The notes under the pieces are model-generated. The model made no database searches. It had not been told where the DNA came from and saw only the letters and a list, made by a program, of their open reading frames with translations. This document shows, one piece after another, positions 37,901-52,900 of a DNA stretch of 64,000 nucleotides (the first letter of the stretch is position 1; each line of letters starts with the position of its first letter). The position numbers and the translations under genes are program-made. Where the stretch lies: assembly GCA_963678705.1 (NCBI GenBank), contig OY783211.1:13964603-14028602 (forward strand). The letters are read 5' to 3'. This DNA is from Panorpa germanica (lineage: Eukaryota; Arthropoda; Insecta; Mecoptera; Panorpidae).

Positions 37901-40900
37901 TTTAAGACATTTTGGACTTAACACGATATAAGAGTAATCACGGATTTCTCGTTAAGACGCGCTTACTTCAAAGTCGTTATCATACACTCCTATACATTAA
38001 AATTGAATCTACTGCAAGTAATAATTACTAGGCCATCACATGATAATGGTATAATAATTTAGTAACAAAACTTTCTCCAAAACTTCTGCAGTAACATATC
38101 TTTCTTTCACTCACTCTTCCTGTACTGGACCACACCGTCCTACTTCCATCTCTTTCACTCTTATAGTGATTACTACTGACTGACTGAACACCATTAACAA
38201 CTCGTTCGTTACATATTCCGCGAGATTTTGTTTTATCTTTATTTTCTTATTATACATTCACGGAAAAACGTGATACTTATTTTGTTACATAAAATTTTAT
38301 CTTAAATATTATTATACTTTGTGTGCAAATATCATATAAATCACTTCCACTGAATAATCGAAGAAAGTTCGCTCGGTCTATCGTTTCTATCCACCGTGTC
38401 ACAGTTTTATCTACAGTAATTATTATTATTCTGTAACAGTTGGGTTTCTGAAATTATCTTTTTCTTTACGATAACTTTGTTGATTTAATGATTTATTTTC
38501 TCTTAAATAATTCTTACTGCAGTTCTCAACACTATCAGTTTTGTGGAAACACTTTCTAATTGTTTTTTCCTAATTCACAGATATTCTAGTAATCGTATGA
38601 GTAATTTCGTTTTATTAAATAAAAAAATATATATAACTTGCGTTACTCGGTGTAAAATATTAAAAAAACAAAAAATTTAGTGGCAATGTATGCAATAATA
38701 ATTTAGTTATGCAAATAGATTTTTTTATTTGTGATTTACAACGGGAGCAAATATTGCAGACGTTTTGTTTTTATTATCTTTTCGGTTGACGATTTCTTTT
38801 TCTCTAGTTTTTATTGCATTGCAACAACTTTGAATTGAAACAACTGTTGCTTGATTTATTCTTTATCAGATAGCTGCAAATATTTTGCAAAATAAACAGT
38901 AAATCTCGCATTGAGACTAAACACAGTTACATGTCTAAAGTTGCGTAAGCAATGCTACCGCAAATACATTTTCTTTTTACCTATTTTACTGCCTTTTTGA
39001 AGAATAAATTTAGATTTTTATCCATTAGCATAATCATAAAACTGTAATAGTCCATTTCAAGGAATAAATGATAATAAAATAGTATAGGCAAACCGGAGAG
39101 TGTATACGCTCTGGTTTACTTATACAGGTAATCTGCTCAGGCAAACCTGTCAGATATACTGTTAGATAGATATGCCGTGCAATTTATATTTCGAATTTGT
39201 TTGTCAATTATTTACACAACCGATATTGAGTGATACTAGCTTTCAAAACTAGAAGAGACTAATTTAATGCAATCTCATAAACAATTTAATTATTTGGTTT
39301 TCGTTTTATATACATACTTCTTTAAATAGAATATTATTATAATTATTATGTAGATTCTTTTCATCTATTCCAAAAAAATTGATTGCTGTCAAAATATGAA
39401 AAATATTTTTATTTAATAGTTGATATAATATACCAAAACGATAATCATATATTATTATTTTCGCAAAAAAAATCTATGAATAATGTGTATTATTATATTA
39501 ATTATTGATTTATTAACTAAATGTTATAAATAATTACTAAATCTCATCTAAAATATGTTATTATCTCACAAACAAAAGGTCACTATTAAAACGGTTGAGA
39601 AATTTTGAAAGTCTAGGTTTTTTTTTTAAATAAATATTTTATGTAAATCTAATATTTTTTCTGTTTAATGCAGTGAAGCTAGTCGCATTATTACTCTATT
39701 CATTTTTTGTTTATAATGTCAACTAATTGCAACATAACTAAGATTGAGTTGAGTGTTGATTGGCTGAGCTCCGCCTGATTTATCTATAAATACTTCCTAA
39801 TAGTTATGCAACCAATTTTACAAATAAATCATAAATTATGAGATTACATGAATAATTTATTTTATTTTGTGTTATATAATATTAATCATCATGATCCCAT
39901 GGGAATCAAACTGATTCTTCGACATCATTCTCAGTTGGATTCTTTTAATATTTTTATTTTATTTTACATTAAATTATCATCAAACTAATTCATCCACACG
40001 GTGGGAATTTATATTAAAAATTAGTATAGATTTTATTTATATTGTTTAATATTCCTATAGCGTCAAATAAAAATTGATTTGAGCACATAAATAAAAACGT
40101 AATTTTTTTATATTTAATTTATTTAACATCGGCTTATTTCCGATGCTGAGTCCTACCTGCGACAACCTCCTACATGTTGTCAGCTTTTTGGTGTCGCAGC
40201 CTCATATATGTGAATTATACCGCTGTCTAATAAGTATATAATTATATATGTACAAACCCAAGAAATATATATATGGATCGAACACGACGATGATGTTTTT
40301 AATATATTAAGAAGCCGACACAGTGGCCGAGAGTTCCCGAGAGATTCCGATAACAGTTTGTCATTGATAAGACCAATATCTAAATATTACCTTACAAGTA
40401 ACAGAAATACGAGTTTATCACACCAGTCAATAGGTTCATAGGATAACATATAGATGGCGCCACTATTGACAAATCCATATGATATTTAGATACCAACCTT
40501 CAAACAATGTGTGCCAAAATTTCATGACATTCCGACCATTACTTTAAGAGTTATAGTGGATTTAGTGATGCTAGTTTTGTTGTTATTTTCAACATAATAT
40601 AAAAATCTGAATTTCGTGTGTTGATAAAGCATTGCCTTTTAATGGGAAAAATACCGAGTCTCTACTCATATTTTTCAAACTTTTGGATAGAATTTCTTGA
40701 ACGTATGTGTCAACTAATTGAGAAGGACAATGCAGAATGAATATGACCTAGTAGTTGAAATCGCCGTAATACAAGCAGAAAATATTTTTCTCCGCTGTTT
40801 CATAATTAAAAATTAAAATTGCTATTATAGGATACTGTTAATTACATATAAAATTAACAATTTAGAAACAAGTCTAATAAGTTTAACTATAATGAGCTAT

Positions 40901-43900
40901 ATATTTAATACATTGTGCCGCAATACAATTACTCCAGCTTTGCAATTAATATTAATTGATATTTCTTTTTGTAATATTAATGATAATTATACACCTCGAA
41001 GTAAGCTTCGAGTAAATGAATAAAATCTATAAAATATGAACAGCCTAGTGTAAGACAGCCAGCGCGAGTATGCTCTATGATTTGTGTTAGATATTAGAAA
41101 TCGTGTTTTATGCTTAAAGGATTTCCTGTGCGAGCTGCAATTTAAAATAAGAAATATTGATTTTTATTGAGAACAAGTTGGTTTAATGATAAATTGATTG
41201 TTTTTATAGGTTTATTTATAAATGACATAAATACCATTGATTTGTGAAATAAAACAACTTGTTTTGACAAAAATTAAATGAGACCTTGAAGAAATAGATA
41301 TGTTTAATAATTATTGCTTTGATTAGTTTATTTGAATTAATAGACTATAATTTGCCACCTACTCTGGAATCAATCAATAATATGCTTTTTATAGTTTCCT
41401 AAAAGTTAAACCAACATTTTTAGCGAGACATTATGGTTAAAAGTTACTTGGTCTTGTTACTATATTTTTTAGAATTTGATAATTAGAGAACTTGATACAA
41501 GGGAAATTTTATAATTTTAGTTACTTTTTTGGTAAGAGCGCTTTTTTTATCAACATAGTCTCCACCACTCAGTTTTTTAACCAATAATTTTTTATATATA
41601 AATTCGTTTCTTGGCATTTTGTCCTCTTATTCATCACAGAATAAAATTTCAACACACGGAAGCTATTGAATTAACACTTGAACAAAAAGTGAGGCAATCA
41701 ATACCTGTTTAAATCAGTATTGTACGTATACGTAAAGTGATAGTTCAGTTAGTAGGAGTAGTTTTAGCGTAGTAAATCAAGTTCTACGGCATTAACAGTT
41801 GATCTAGCCAGTTCAAGGTCACACCAAGTAAACATATTCGAAAGTAACTGAATATTAAAACACGTAAAACCTGGATTTACCAAACTTTCATGTATATAAA
41901 TTATAGAAATGTTAGACAAAAAGGTTAAGCCTATTTCCGGTGAGAAGACACAGAGGATGAGCTACTTATCTTTAATGTTATGTTTTTAAAAAGTAATGAT
42001 GGTTAATAAACGATAATCTTGCTCTTAATATATTAAAATAGTCGAATTAATAATGTAATGTAATTAAAGAAATTGTTATAATAAAGAAAGAACTGATGAG
42101 GTCTGTTTAGACGATCATAGCAGTTCAGATTCGATTTTGCTACACTTTACACGATCTGATTAGATTTTAAACGGTTTCGTATTATGCACACATGGATGAT
42201 TGTCTAATTGCAGTAGCCTTAGCTTGAGAGTATTATATCTGTACCGTATCAGACTTTTAAGAGAACTGACAGTTGTATTAGTACAAGATACAGCTTCAGA
42301 TTTAGTGTAGGGCTCAATCAGTAAGAACTCTAAATAAAAATACTAATACTTTGAAAACAAACGTTTCTTCACAGCACTGACAAATTATAAATAACCACGC
42401 TTAGAGCGTCCGCACACGGGTCGACTGATGGAACGATGGGTCGAATGAAAATGGAACAGTGTTTTTAGTGAGAGAACGAACGAGTGAGAGAAAACACACG
42501 GCACGAACGAAACTATACTGGCTTTGAGCACATTTTGAGGGATTATGTTTCTCGGTCGCAGGGCATGCTTTTGATGGTGACATCATGAACAGAGATCTGC
42601 ACAAACACTATTCAAAACTATTTAGATACATACATATATACAAATACGACACAATAAAATCGTCTATTATGCTATTAGTAAAAAATTCTATAAAGTCACG
42701 AAAGATGGCTCGACTAGTTTGCAATCAGTCGCCTCATGTGCGGAGGGCCTAATAATACCTACTACGTCAAATAATAAAGTTAACTATATATACAAGAAAA
42801 AACACTTAATGTAAATAAAATATATAAAGAAGTGTGGCATATAGCTAGCTACATAATGTAGTACATGATGTAGATTTTCTTTTCTTTATTTCGTAAAATT
42901 AATCTTTGTCTAAATTGGCATGTAATACTATTACTAAATTTCATTGAATAAAATATCAATAATTAACTATTCGAACAGAAATGTGACATGTGACATACAT
43001 TAGACGGAATTATATAACTACATGACATTATGACATATATTTTACTACAAGTATTAGCTATGTTGTTCTTCTGACATAATCCAACTAGTTATAAAATCAA
43101 CGTCATATATTTCATTTCTTTAGATACCTAACAACTAGTAAAGTTTTTAAATTTGATAATATCTTAATACTTGGACAAGTAGATTTATTGTATTTGAACA
43201 TACGAATATATGCGAAGTCATAAACATCAACATTTGATGTTCAAGAGTGGGCGACTGACTGCGGCAGATGATCTTAGTGCATTACCCCTGCAGCTATTCT
43301 GTAACTTACTCAAATGTTTATTAGCAGATTGCAAAAGTGAAAACAAGACTTTAATTACATAATGACGTATTGCTGAATAATGTATTAATATTATTTATGA
43401 TACAGTGTGGTCAAAATGCACACTATGCGCTATGAACTTTGGAAATGGTGTCTTAATTTCTATAACACGGTGCAATATATCGATAAAGTGGGCTACCAGG
43501 ACCTCAAATGTCTAATTATTTGTGTAATTACTCGCTATATTTTACGAGCTATTAACAATTAAAAAGATAGCATACTTAACACAGAACTCTTATACATATA
43601 ACAAATAACTAACCTATCCCTTAATAGTGTAGACATGTTACGTCATAAATATGGACGACACCTATAGCGCTAAAACTACAATACAAATTTTTAATTGCTA
43701 TATCTCCATCAACATTTAGATATTTAATAAAATAAAAACGCCAATATACATTTATTAACATCAATTTCAATCATTAATTAAAAAATTGACCCCTGAAAAA
43801 TGAATTCACAATCTCATTGAGTTGGTTTTAAGCTACAAAACGTAATATGACGTCATGTTGATAGCATAACTTATTTGCGTTTGTAAGACCCATCCTTATA

Positions 43901-46900
43901 AAGTAAGTTGTGTTCCTAATTAAGCTTCTTAAGTTGTTTAAGAATAATTTTCTGGCATAACTTAAAATAAATTTAACCCAACTTTGAAATATTTAGTTAA
44001 ATAGTTAAACTATGTTACTTTTAGCTTTTATGTTAGAATTTATTAACACTAAAACTCAGTAGCTGGGAATGGACCTTTAATTTCTATAAAACTGTACTAA
44101 ATTAAAATAGTTGGCTATCAAGACCTCAAATATCCAATAAGTTTTTAATAAGTCGGAATATTATAGGAGATATTAACAAGTCATTTCTGTTTCTTAATTA
44201 TTAAAGTGATATACAATTATAAAAGCCAGTAATCTCTGAATGTCATGTCCTATTCCTACTCTCTCTGACATAACAAATAATCCTTAAATACATGTAACTG
44301 GGTTTAGCAGTCCTTAACAGTTAGACTAATGTAATTAAAACGAAATTTTATCAATTTATAATGAAAGTGAAAAGTCTTTCAAACTTTCGTATTTGAAATT
44401 TTGCAAAATGTAATTAGTAAATAATTTTTAAACCATTCTATTTATATTTAATATAAATTTCTATTGTTAATTATAAATGATGAATTGTTAATTAAATAAC
44501 AAATGACATTTACTTACGGATTGTATAATTGACACACTTTTAATTTGCTGTTTTGGTATTCACTTTCAGTCATTTTACAAGACGTTTATCGCTATTTTAA
44601 TAGTTACGTACATACAAGTATATGTTAGTTAACATGTAGCTATTACTTGCAAAGTATCGTTTCCAGATACTATTTAATTTTATGTTTTAAACTTAATTTT
44701 CATGTTTTAATCGTAGAACAAAGTATGCAATGTGTTAAACACCAATCTTCAACCGATATGTGTCAAAATTTCATGACATTCAGACCATTAGTTTACAAGT
44801 TACAGTCGTTTTAGTGACGTCACTTTTGTAATTTTCAAAACAATGAAAAAATCAGAATTTCATGAATTGATAAAGCATTGCTTTTAATGAGAACAATACC
44901 GTTCAAGCAAAGCGATGGCTTGACCAAACTGCATACAAAATACATTTATGACCATACTTTTTTTTGACTAACATGTTTTTTTATTCCCTGTATAATAATC
45001 AATCGAAATAGTGAGACTGTACATCAGGATTTAATGAGTAATATCGGATATCGAAAATGCGGAAGTAATGAACGTATCAGGTAATGGATTTTAAAACAAA
45101 ATTAAACAATTAACAGGTTTATAAAATATTAAAACTACTGTATAAAATTACAAACAATAAATCTTAATTCTGTAACTGGAATTGAGTTCGTGATATACAT
45201 TTGAATGTACTGCTCGACTTCTCGACTTCTCGACTTCTCGAATGGCCGACTGCTCGAGATTCAGGAAGTGAATTCCGCGGAACAAACAAAGTCTCAGCAA
45301 CTGAACCCACAGAATGAATAAATTCAGTGAATGGGGGAAATTAAAACGTTCTTTCAGCGATAAAAAATCACTCGTGCTTTGCAAAATTCATTGTTTAATA
45401 AGGAATGATCTTGCAAGAATTACTAAAGTAGCTTATTTCTGAATTGTTGTTACTTGCACATTGTTTAAAAACTAATTAATTAATATTTCTACTACCATTT
45501 TTTTATTCAAATTACCAGCTGCTGTGCATTAAATATTATGCAAGCCAAATGATAATTACTGCAATTGTATTTTTTTTTTGGTGATTATGAAACTAACTGA
45601 TCAGCTAAGCAATTAAACGTACTATATTATTATTTTGCATTGTTTCCTGATCTGCAGAGTAAGAAGAGTAAGAAAGTTTAATTCTTTTTAAGATTTGCAT
45701 AGGTGACATAACTAATATTTTATACAATTGTGATTTCTCCTTAACATTCTATTTTATAATTATTAAAACAAAAATTTAAAGTCATAGTGGCTATGTAACA
45801 GATAAATTTGTTATATTAAATAAACATTAAAAATAATAGACATTGCGCCTTAACAACAGTCTAGTATCAGAAATAGAAATTGAAAAGAAAAAATTAAATT
45901 CAAGATTGCCAGTTTACTTTTCCAAGATTCTTCTTAACGTGAATGCCCTTCAAATCAGCTACCAAATCAAAGCATAAATAACCAACAATATTTTCTACAA
46001 AACCGATTAAAGAAAATAACATCAATGACAAACTATTGAATAGTGAATTATTGATCAGATAGATCGCTTATCTCTCAGAATGGAACGGCATGTAGCAATG
46101 GAATGGAATGTTACTCCCCCGCTATTTCCGCTATATTCCGTCTATGCATATACTTACTTACACGTACTTACATCGTATCTGCAATCAAATGAAACAATAG
46201 GTTCATTACAATTCAACGAAAGCATTTATTATTGCAGTCATGTTCGACCTAGAACTCGATTGATTTCTTGTACGATTTTTAAAAAACTTTTTCTGAATTA
46301 ATTTAACTCGTTTTCGATTAATTTCAATTTCTATTTTGCATTGAATATGATTAAGCATTTGACTAAAACTATATTGTTGTATACAGAGCCGCATTTATAT
46401 TTTGGATAAAATAACATATTGTTCTTTGTAAATGAAATAGAAAGTAGTTACTTACAAGCAGATTTTATAAATAATAATAAAAAAAATAAAAATGAATATC
46501 TCGAAAAATTATTTAAAAATTCTTTTAAGTATTATAGTTTAATATCAGTTTGTCAAAAAAGGAGAAAGTAAAAACAATTTCTATTACTAATTGTTATTAA
46601 AAGCTGCAATTTTAATTAGTAACTAAACTAACTAAACTCAAATTAAAACACGAATGTGACAAGGAATACCTATTCTGAGAACCTGAAATCTAGATTAAAA
46701 TATTAAATAAAAACTTAAATTAAATATCAAAACAGTGACTGGGGATGAGGCTTTACTACTTTGAATATCTTTGATAAAATTAATTAATTGTTATACTCAG
46801 TTTGCTCGTTAGTATTTGAAAAAATGAAGAGTGGTAACTAGAAGAATCTGATTTTGAAAAGAAAAGAAGAAACGAAACATTTTTTGAAAGCACTTAATCA

Positions 46901-49900
46901 CTTAGCCAGTTCAACTAACACACATTCAAGTTCAACGTTTTGTAAATCAAATTTGGAAGCGAAAAAGGTTGAAATGCAACTTTAAAAGATTTAAAGATGA
47001 AATTTGAATATTAATAAATAATAAGATTCTAAAATCCATCCTTGTTTATAAATCTCTTATGCAGCATTCAAATTAAAAGTATCTACACTACTAAAAAAAA
47101 AAATAAGAATACTGTCAGCAAATGAAAGTAAAAAGTATAATTGTATGGTATTAGATGATAATTATTTTAATTGTTTTCTTTTATATTTCAGGAGGATAAA
47201 GAACATATTGGTGATATTTTTCAAGATGAAGACAACATGGCGGCTGTGCTACTTAGAAAAGATTCAGAAAACGGAGACATTTTAATGGTAAGATTCGATT
47301 TACAGTATCAATAGAAGCATTTATTAACAACAATAATTTTATCTAAATGTATGATATAGTTGATCATTTGATTTATTTAAACTATATAAATAATTTTGAT
47401 AACACTTGCTATTATCTTGACTACAATAGTTTTAAAATAGATTTCAAATGCATTAAAAAAAAGGTTAGACTAAAATACATTTAGTATCTAACAAAGAGAA
47501 GGTTGCTATTTTAAAATTTAAAGGTGATGTGAAGAGTTCTGTCTAAGTAGAAACGTGATAGAAATAATAATGAATCAGTCATAATTCTGTGTTAAATACA
47601 GTCTGGACAAATCTAACAATGTCACAATATTTAAATATTTTAACGAATAGTCATTAATATATACACTGTTATTTAATCTAATATATATTTAAATTTATTT
47701 TTTTACTATTATGAATTTTGAAAAGTTATTATGTGAGCTTTTAATTTATTTCTATATTTCTATGTTAAAAATATATCTTGTGATTTTCGCAATCTGTAAT
47801 ATGATACAGTATGAAAAAATATCTTAGGAAATGTTTGGCATATTGCACATGTTTAGAGTTAATATACCTTTTTTACCATGAATTCGCAAGATATCGCACA
47901 AGTCGCATAGAAGCTATCTTATTTATGATGTGAAGTTTGTCACGCAATTCTTTACATTGAACAAATGAGATATCTAATAAATATCTAAGATATTTGATAT
48001 TTATTCCGTTTGCTGTAAAGGAATTGCGTAACAAATTTCAAAGCATAATGTAAACAGTATATGTTTATTTATATTTCTCCAAATCGAACTATAACAATTA
48101 ATGTGAGTGAGATGACAATATAAATCATATAGATTCTTCTATATACAGCAGAGCCTGAGCTAATAAAAATATTTCACTCATAGTACGAGATCCGACTGCG
48201 TAATTACTACGCCCATTTACTTCTTTAATCAAAACATAATTTTTATAGATAATTAGCAACGGTTCTGTCGACTTGCCTATCAAAATATATTCGCAACTAC
48301 TTTTAATTAAAATTTAACAGCTGGCAGACTGCGTCCTTGTCTGATAGACGGTGTAGGGTGCTAACTCTGTCTCACTCTTATGTACCTTTAACAGTAGTAA
48401 CAACCCAGTCGGATCTTAGACTATTAGAAGAGTGTAGGCTCATTCATAAAACGTTTTGCTCGAGAAACTTAATTACAGAAAAGTAGTAGACGTAGAAAAT
48501 CTAGTCCTCTGTGTTAGAACAATTCAATTTCAAGTATGTAGAAATGTCGGCGGATCAGAGAAAATTTTATTTGATCTAGTTTTTAATTTATCATAGTTTG
48601 TAAATGGTCCAGTTCCAAAGAATTTTACCATATTATTTCTGACTCTCATCAAGCCTGGTGTAACGTATAACATAAAACAATAAACTATCTTTTTCTGTTA
48701 ATGACATACATGTAATTAACTAAATTCTCGTAAGTAATGGTACTGTTTGAGATATTCAGATAACAACAAACAATTAATTTGAAATTAATACGTTGTTTCC
48801 GCTAGTTCACAATAATCCACCTGCTTATCGTTATCAAGAATATGTTCATCATTTCAATTCGACATCACCTTGACCAATTTAAAAGCAAAGAATTTCTATT
48901 CGCATCAGATTTGCATGCAGACGCCTTTCTGCGTCATGTCGTGGTGTACCGTACCCATAGCAACTGTAAACGACCAAAAATTTTGTTCAAATAATTGTAA
49001 AATTATTTAAATATATTTTTTATTTAAATTTTTTTTCAACTCAAGGTTTTTTTTAATTAGGATATAATATCATGAATGTATCTTTAGTTATTAGTTATAC
49101 ATTATTAAATTTGCGGTATTTTTATTAAAGTTTTAATGTATTTTAATTAAAATTCAATTTTTATTAAGTGTGAATATGTTATGAAGGTTTTCTTTTTAAG
49201 TAAAGGAAGTCGTGCATGCGGTTTTCTTTATTAATAATACAAAGCAAATATTTTATTATTATTACGACTTTGCTTTTTCCATATGTCTACAAATTACGCC
49301 TTACAAAAGCATGGTGCTTAATAGACTACTTCCTCAAATAGCGTATTCGTCTCGTTTGAGATGTTTGTATGGGGTCTTTCAATAAGACCTGTATCATACA
49401 ACCGCCATTGCAATGACATTTGGCAGAGATTGTATCAAAACCAAATAGATTCATTTTCTAAAAGAATTGTTCTTAAATAGTTTTTTATTCGATGTAGTAA
49501 AACTATATATATACAGGGTGTCCCAATATTCAACGATAAGCGGGCACCAGAGGGTGGTCATGACTACACGAGAAAAAAAGAAGAAAAAAATATATCTCAT
49601 TTTGTTTAGAAATTACGCAAGTAGATACTGCAAGCATTTTGACAACGAACTTGTCAATGTAACGCGGCTGCCTCACGGAGACCTTCTAGGGTCTTGATCG
49701 GGCAAGCCTTGAAAACCCTCTACACCCAATTTGATTTAATTCAGAGCTCACAAAGAAACTGATTATCTCAACATGATACAACATGTTTACATTCAAAATA
49801 GTGGTCTATAGAAATGATTTGTTTTTCTCGTCTATTTTCGTTGTCTGTAAACATGCCACTGTCATTAGCAATTGCATACAAATAACCACGAAACATATAA

Positions 49901-52900
49901 CATAGGCTTTATTTCATAACTCAAAGAAAACGTTACAAGTATTTGTTTATTGTATTTATTTGACAAGGCAAGTACAAGTATGTCATATAGACAGTAATAG
50001 TAAAACAGTTTCATATTCAATGTTACTATTTAACGCTTACAAAACCGTTCGTTTTAAGTGACTATTTTGAGTTTCATGAGTACCAGCAATTTGTCAATTG
50101 ATATTAATGAATGTGTTTGAAAGAGTAATTCATGTGAAAAAATGTTAACAATCAAATTTAAAGAATAAAGTAACAACACAACAATGATATTGTGTAATAA
50201 GATTTTGTAAGAATATGTGTGAATCGTCAATTCATGAATGTAGCATATATTAAGAGTATCTAGAATGCAGAAAAAAAAAGAAAATTATATTCTATTACGG
50301 CTTTTTAACAACAAAGGTTATATTTTATTCTAATTTTATAGTATAATATTGTGATTGTGTCGATTTGTTAAGAAAGATTCAAAGATTTTTATAATTTTTT
50401 TATTAATAGGTGAGTTATTTCATTGCCAGTTACTTCTTCTTCGGAAATCGAATCCGAGTCAAACAAAGCGGAATGTATGATACTTTAAGAGTATATGATG
50501 TTCTAAATGTTTTTCAAAGTCCTTGTAAGAGAAGGGCATAGTAGATAACAAAAACCTTTACCGATACAATACATAAAGGGCCGATTGTTGAAGTCGTAGT
50601 TTGTACTTTTTACTAATTACCTTAGACACGGTGTGCAGCTATTGTCAATAGCAGTAAATTCAGGTGGTGAACATGATAAACATACTCTAATCATAAAATT
50701 ATATTTATATATTTAAATATCATAAGAAAATAATTAATGTGTTTAATATTAATTTCAGGAGGGCAGCATAGGTCATGAACTGATCATCCGACCTTTGCCA
50801 GCGAGTTTAAGAAATGATGAAGGACACCATCATGTTGTGTTCAAAAGAGATCCTGAGGAAGAGCCCATGGGAGACTTTGGTAAAAACCATTTTATATTTA
50901 TGAATGTATGCTCTCTGTGTTCGTGAATATCATGTCTAGTTTTCTTTAAGACTAGATCCAAACTATTACATTATTATTACACTTTTCCTTTTTCTTAAAG
51001 CCATTCAAAATTCAATTGATTTCAGAAATAGTTTATCTTTAATTCTTTGCTGTGAAATTTATATTTTGATGGCTGTATATGCATTTCATCTAAGCTTCTG
51101 TCTTTAATCCGGCATTCATCTATTTAACTCAACTGCGATTAAAGCGTTTGTTTGTTTTCAACTCGATCAGTAGATCATGATTCGAAGAGTTGTACTATAA
51201 AATGTTCTCGAAGCTCAGCGCAAATTTTTATTGAGCAATTTTAAAGTATATTAATAAATGTAATAAAATACATATTTTAATCATTTGCACCGGACATTCA
51301 AAACAATAGTTTGTACAAGTGTCATTCGAACTCGGTACTAAAAAAATCAAAGCTTTATCAACATTTTCCATTGGTTTAAAAAATGGAAAAGTAGCATCAC
51401 TAAAACCATAATCACTCGTAAACTATCAATAGTGACGCCATCTGTATGTCATCCTATGAACTTATTTAGTGATGTGTTGTACTGTATACTTGTATACTAA
51501 CTAAAAAGTCAAGTAAAAGTATCCAATATTACATGATGAGGAAACCGTACAAATAAAATAAAGACATGTAGTTATATTTTAAGAAACAATAAAAGAAATT
51601 CAATCGTACATTTGCATTCCGGTCTGATAAATAAATAATAATTTACGATTACCAATCACAGAGATATCTATAAATATATATAATTTTTTGAATATATAAT
51701 AATTTAGAAAATATTATGCATTTCCTTTATAAATAATAAGCAATGTTGTTATTGTTGTTGTTGTTGTTGCAGCGTACATGGAACCAGACAGATTACAAAA
51801 GCGTTATACAAGAAAAAAGCGTTCGGCCGCAACAATAAATGAAAGTGACTTGGATTCCATCAGCATCTTACAAAAGAACAGTACGAGAAACAGCCGCAGT
51901 AAACGATCTGCGCCACATGTCATTTACCCAGAAATATTAGTCATTGTTGATTACGATGGATACAGATTGCATGGTGGGGATAATTTACAAGTAAGGATGA
52001 AAAATTAGTGATTAGGTTCAGATTTCGACTTATGCTTCACATTTCATTTACATAACTGTTACAGAAATGGACGGTATTTGTGATCCATTTTTTTTTTTTT
52101 GCTAATGGGGGCATAAATCTTTCTGTAATAAAAGCATGCACCAGGTTTCAAACTAAATATTACTTTAAATTTCAAAGTATTAAAGAATGGGGTTGTGTCC
52201 TATGTCTTAATTTTTATGAAATTGTCATATATATTGATAAAGTTGGTTTCTAGAACCTCAAATGTCTAATTATTTTTTAATAATTCCTTATATTTCAAGA
52301 GATATTAACAATTAAAGAGTCATTTTGTTTCTTTAATTATTAAAGAGATTCAACGTTGTATTCATTCCAACTGCATGTGACCTCACAACCGCTAGTTACT
52401 ATCTCTTTTATACAACAGAGCGTAAAAGAGATATATCCTTGACAAAACTCTGACAAGAGTACCGGTTACCAACCTTATAGCTTATAAATCTCTGGTATAT
52501 GTATTTATATAACAAAATATCAAATATTATTTACAGCTATTTCAAGGAACAATAAAATTTCAATATTATGAATGCCGTAACAGGGTGAAATAAAATAAAA
52601 ACTTGTTATTCTTTGACTTGGATTGATTATTTCGACTACCAACAGCTACAGAACATTACCACAGCACTGACCTACTCAATGGCCGACCAACTCCAGCACT
52701 AAAACTACAATTCAAATTTTTAATTGCTATATCTCCATCATTTAGATATTAAATAAAATAAACACGCCATTTATTAACATTAAATGAGGACCAAGCCCAT
52801 TCTTATATATGTACTTAGATATATATTTAAATTATAGGTAAAACGATATTTCGTCTCATTTTGGAATGGAGTTGATCTGCGATACAGGCTCCTTAAAGGA

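Larger units (their letters stand above)
36362..47191 (+). other. Intron 2 of the metalloprotease gene (about 10.8 kb)
   Basis: Contains a Helitron-like element (37565-37831), a family A copy (40121-40240), mariner relics (40427-40665, 44738-44935), a TIR element (42403-42752) and family C copies (43434-43798, 44056-44290). A short CGACTTCT tandem repeat sits near 45210. I see no additional exon. Confidence 0.8.
47288..50758 (+). other. Intron 3 of the metalloprotease gene (about 3.5 kb)
   Basis: Holds a family E element (48183-48419), a partial family D copy (49373-49440) and a segment starting near 49514 with ACAGGGTGTCCCA. No further coding exon seen. Confidence 0.8.
50880..51772 (+). other. 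Intron 4 of the metalloprotease gene (893 bp)
   Basis: Carries a minus-strand mariner left-end relic (51335-51475) and ends in a GTT-type triplet repeat that serves as the tract before the acceptor. Otherwise AT-rich with nothing recognised. Confidence 0.75.

Noticed and set aside
42401..42604. 67-codon minus-strand frame with high GC
   Set aside because: Lies inside the TIR element 42403-42752 and shows no transposase motif.
49467..49697. 76-codon + strand frame
   Set aside because: Overlaps a family D fragment and the ACAGGGTGTCCC motif; low-complexity lysine run, no homology recognised.
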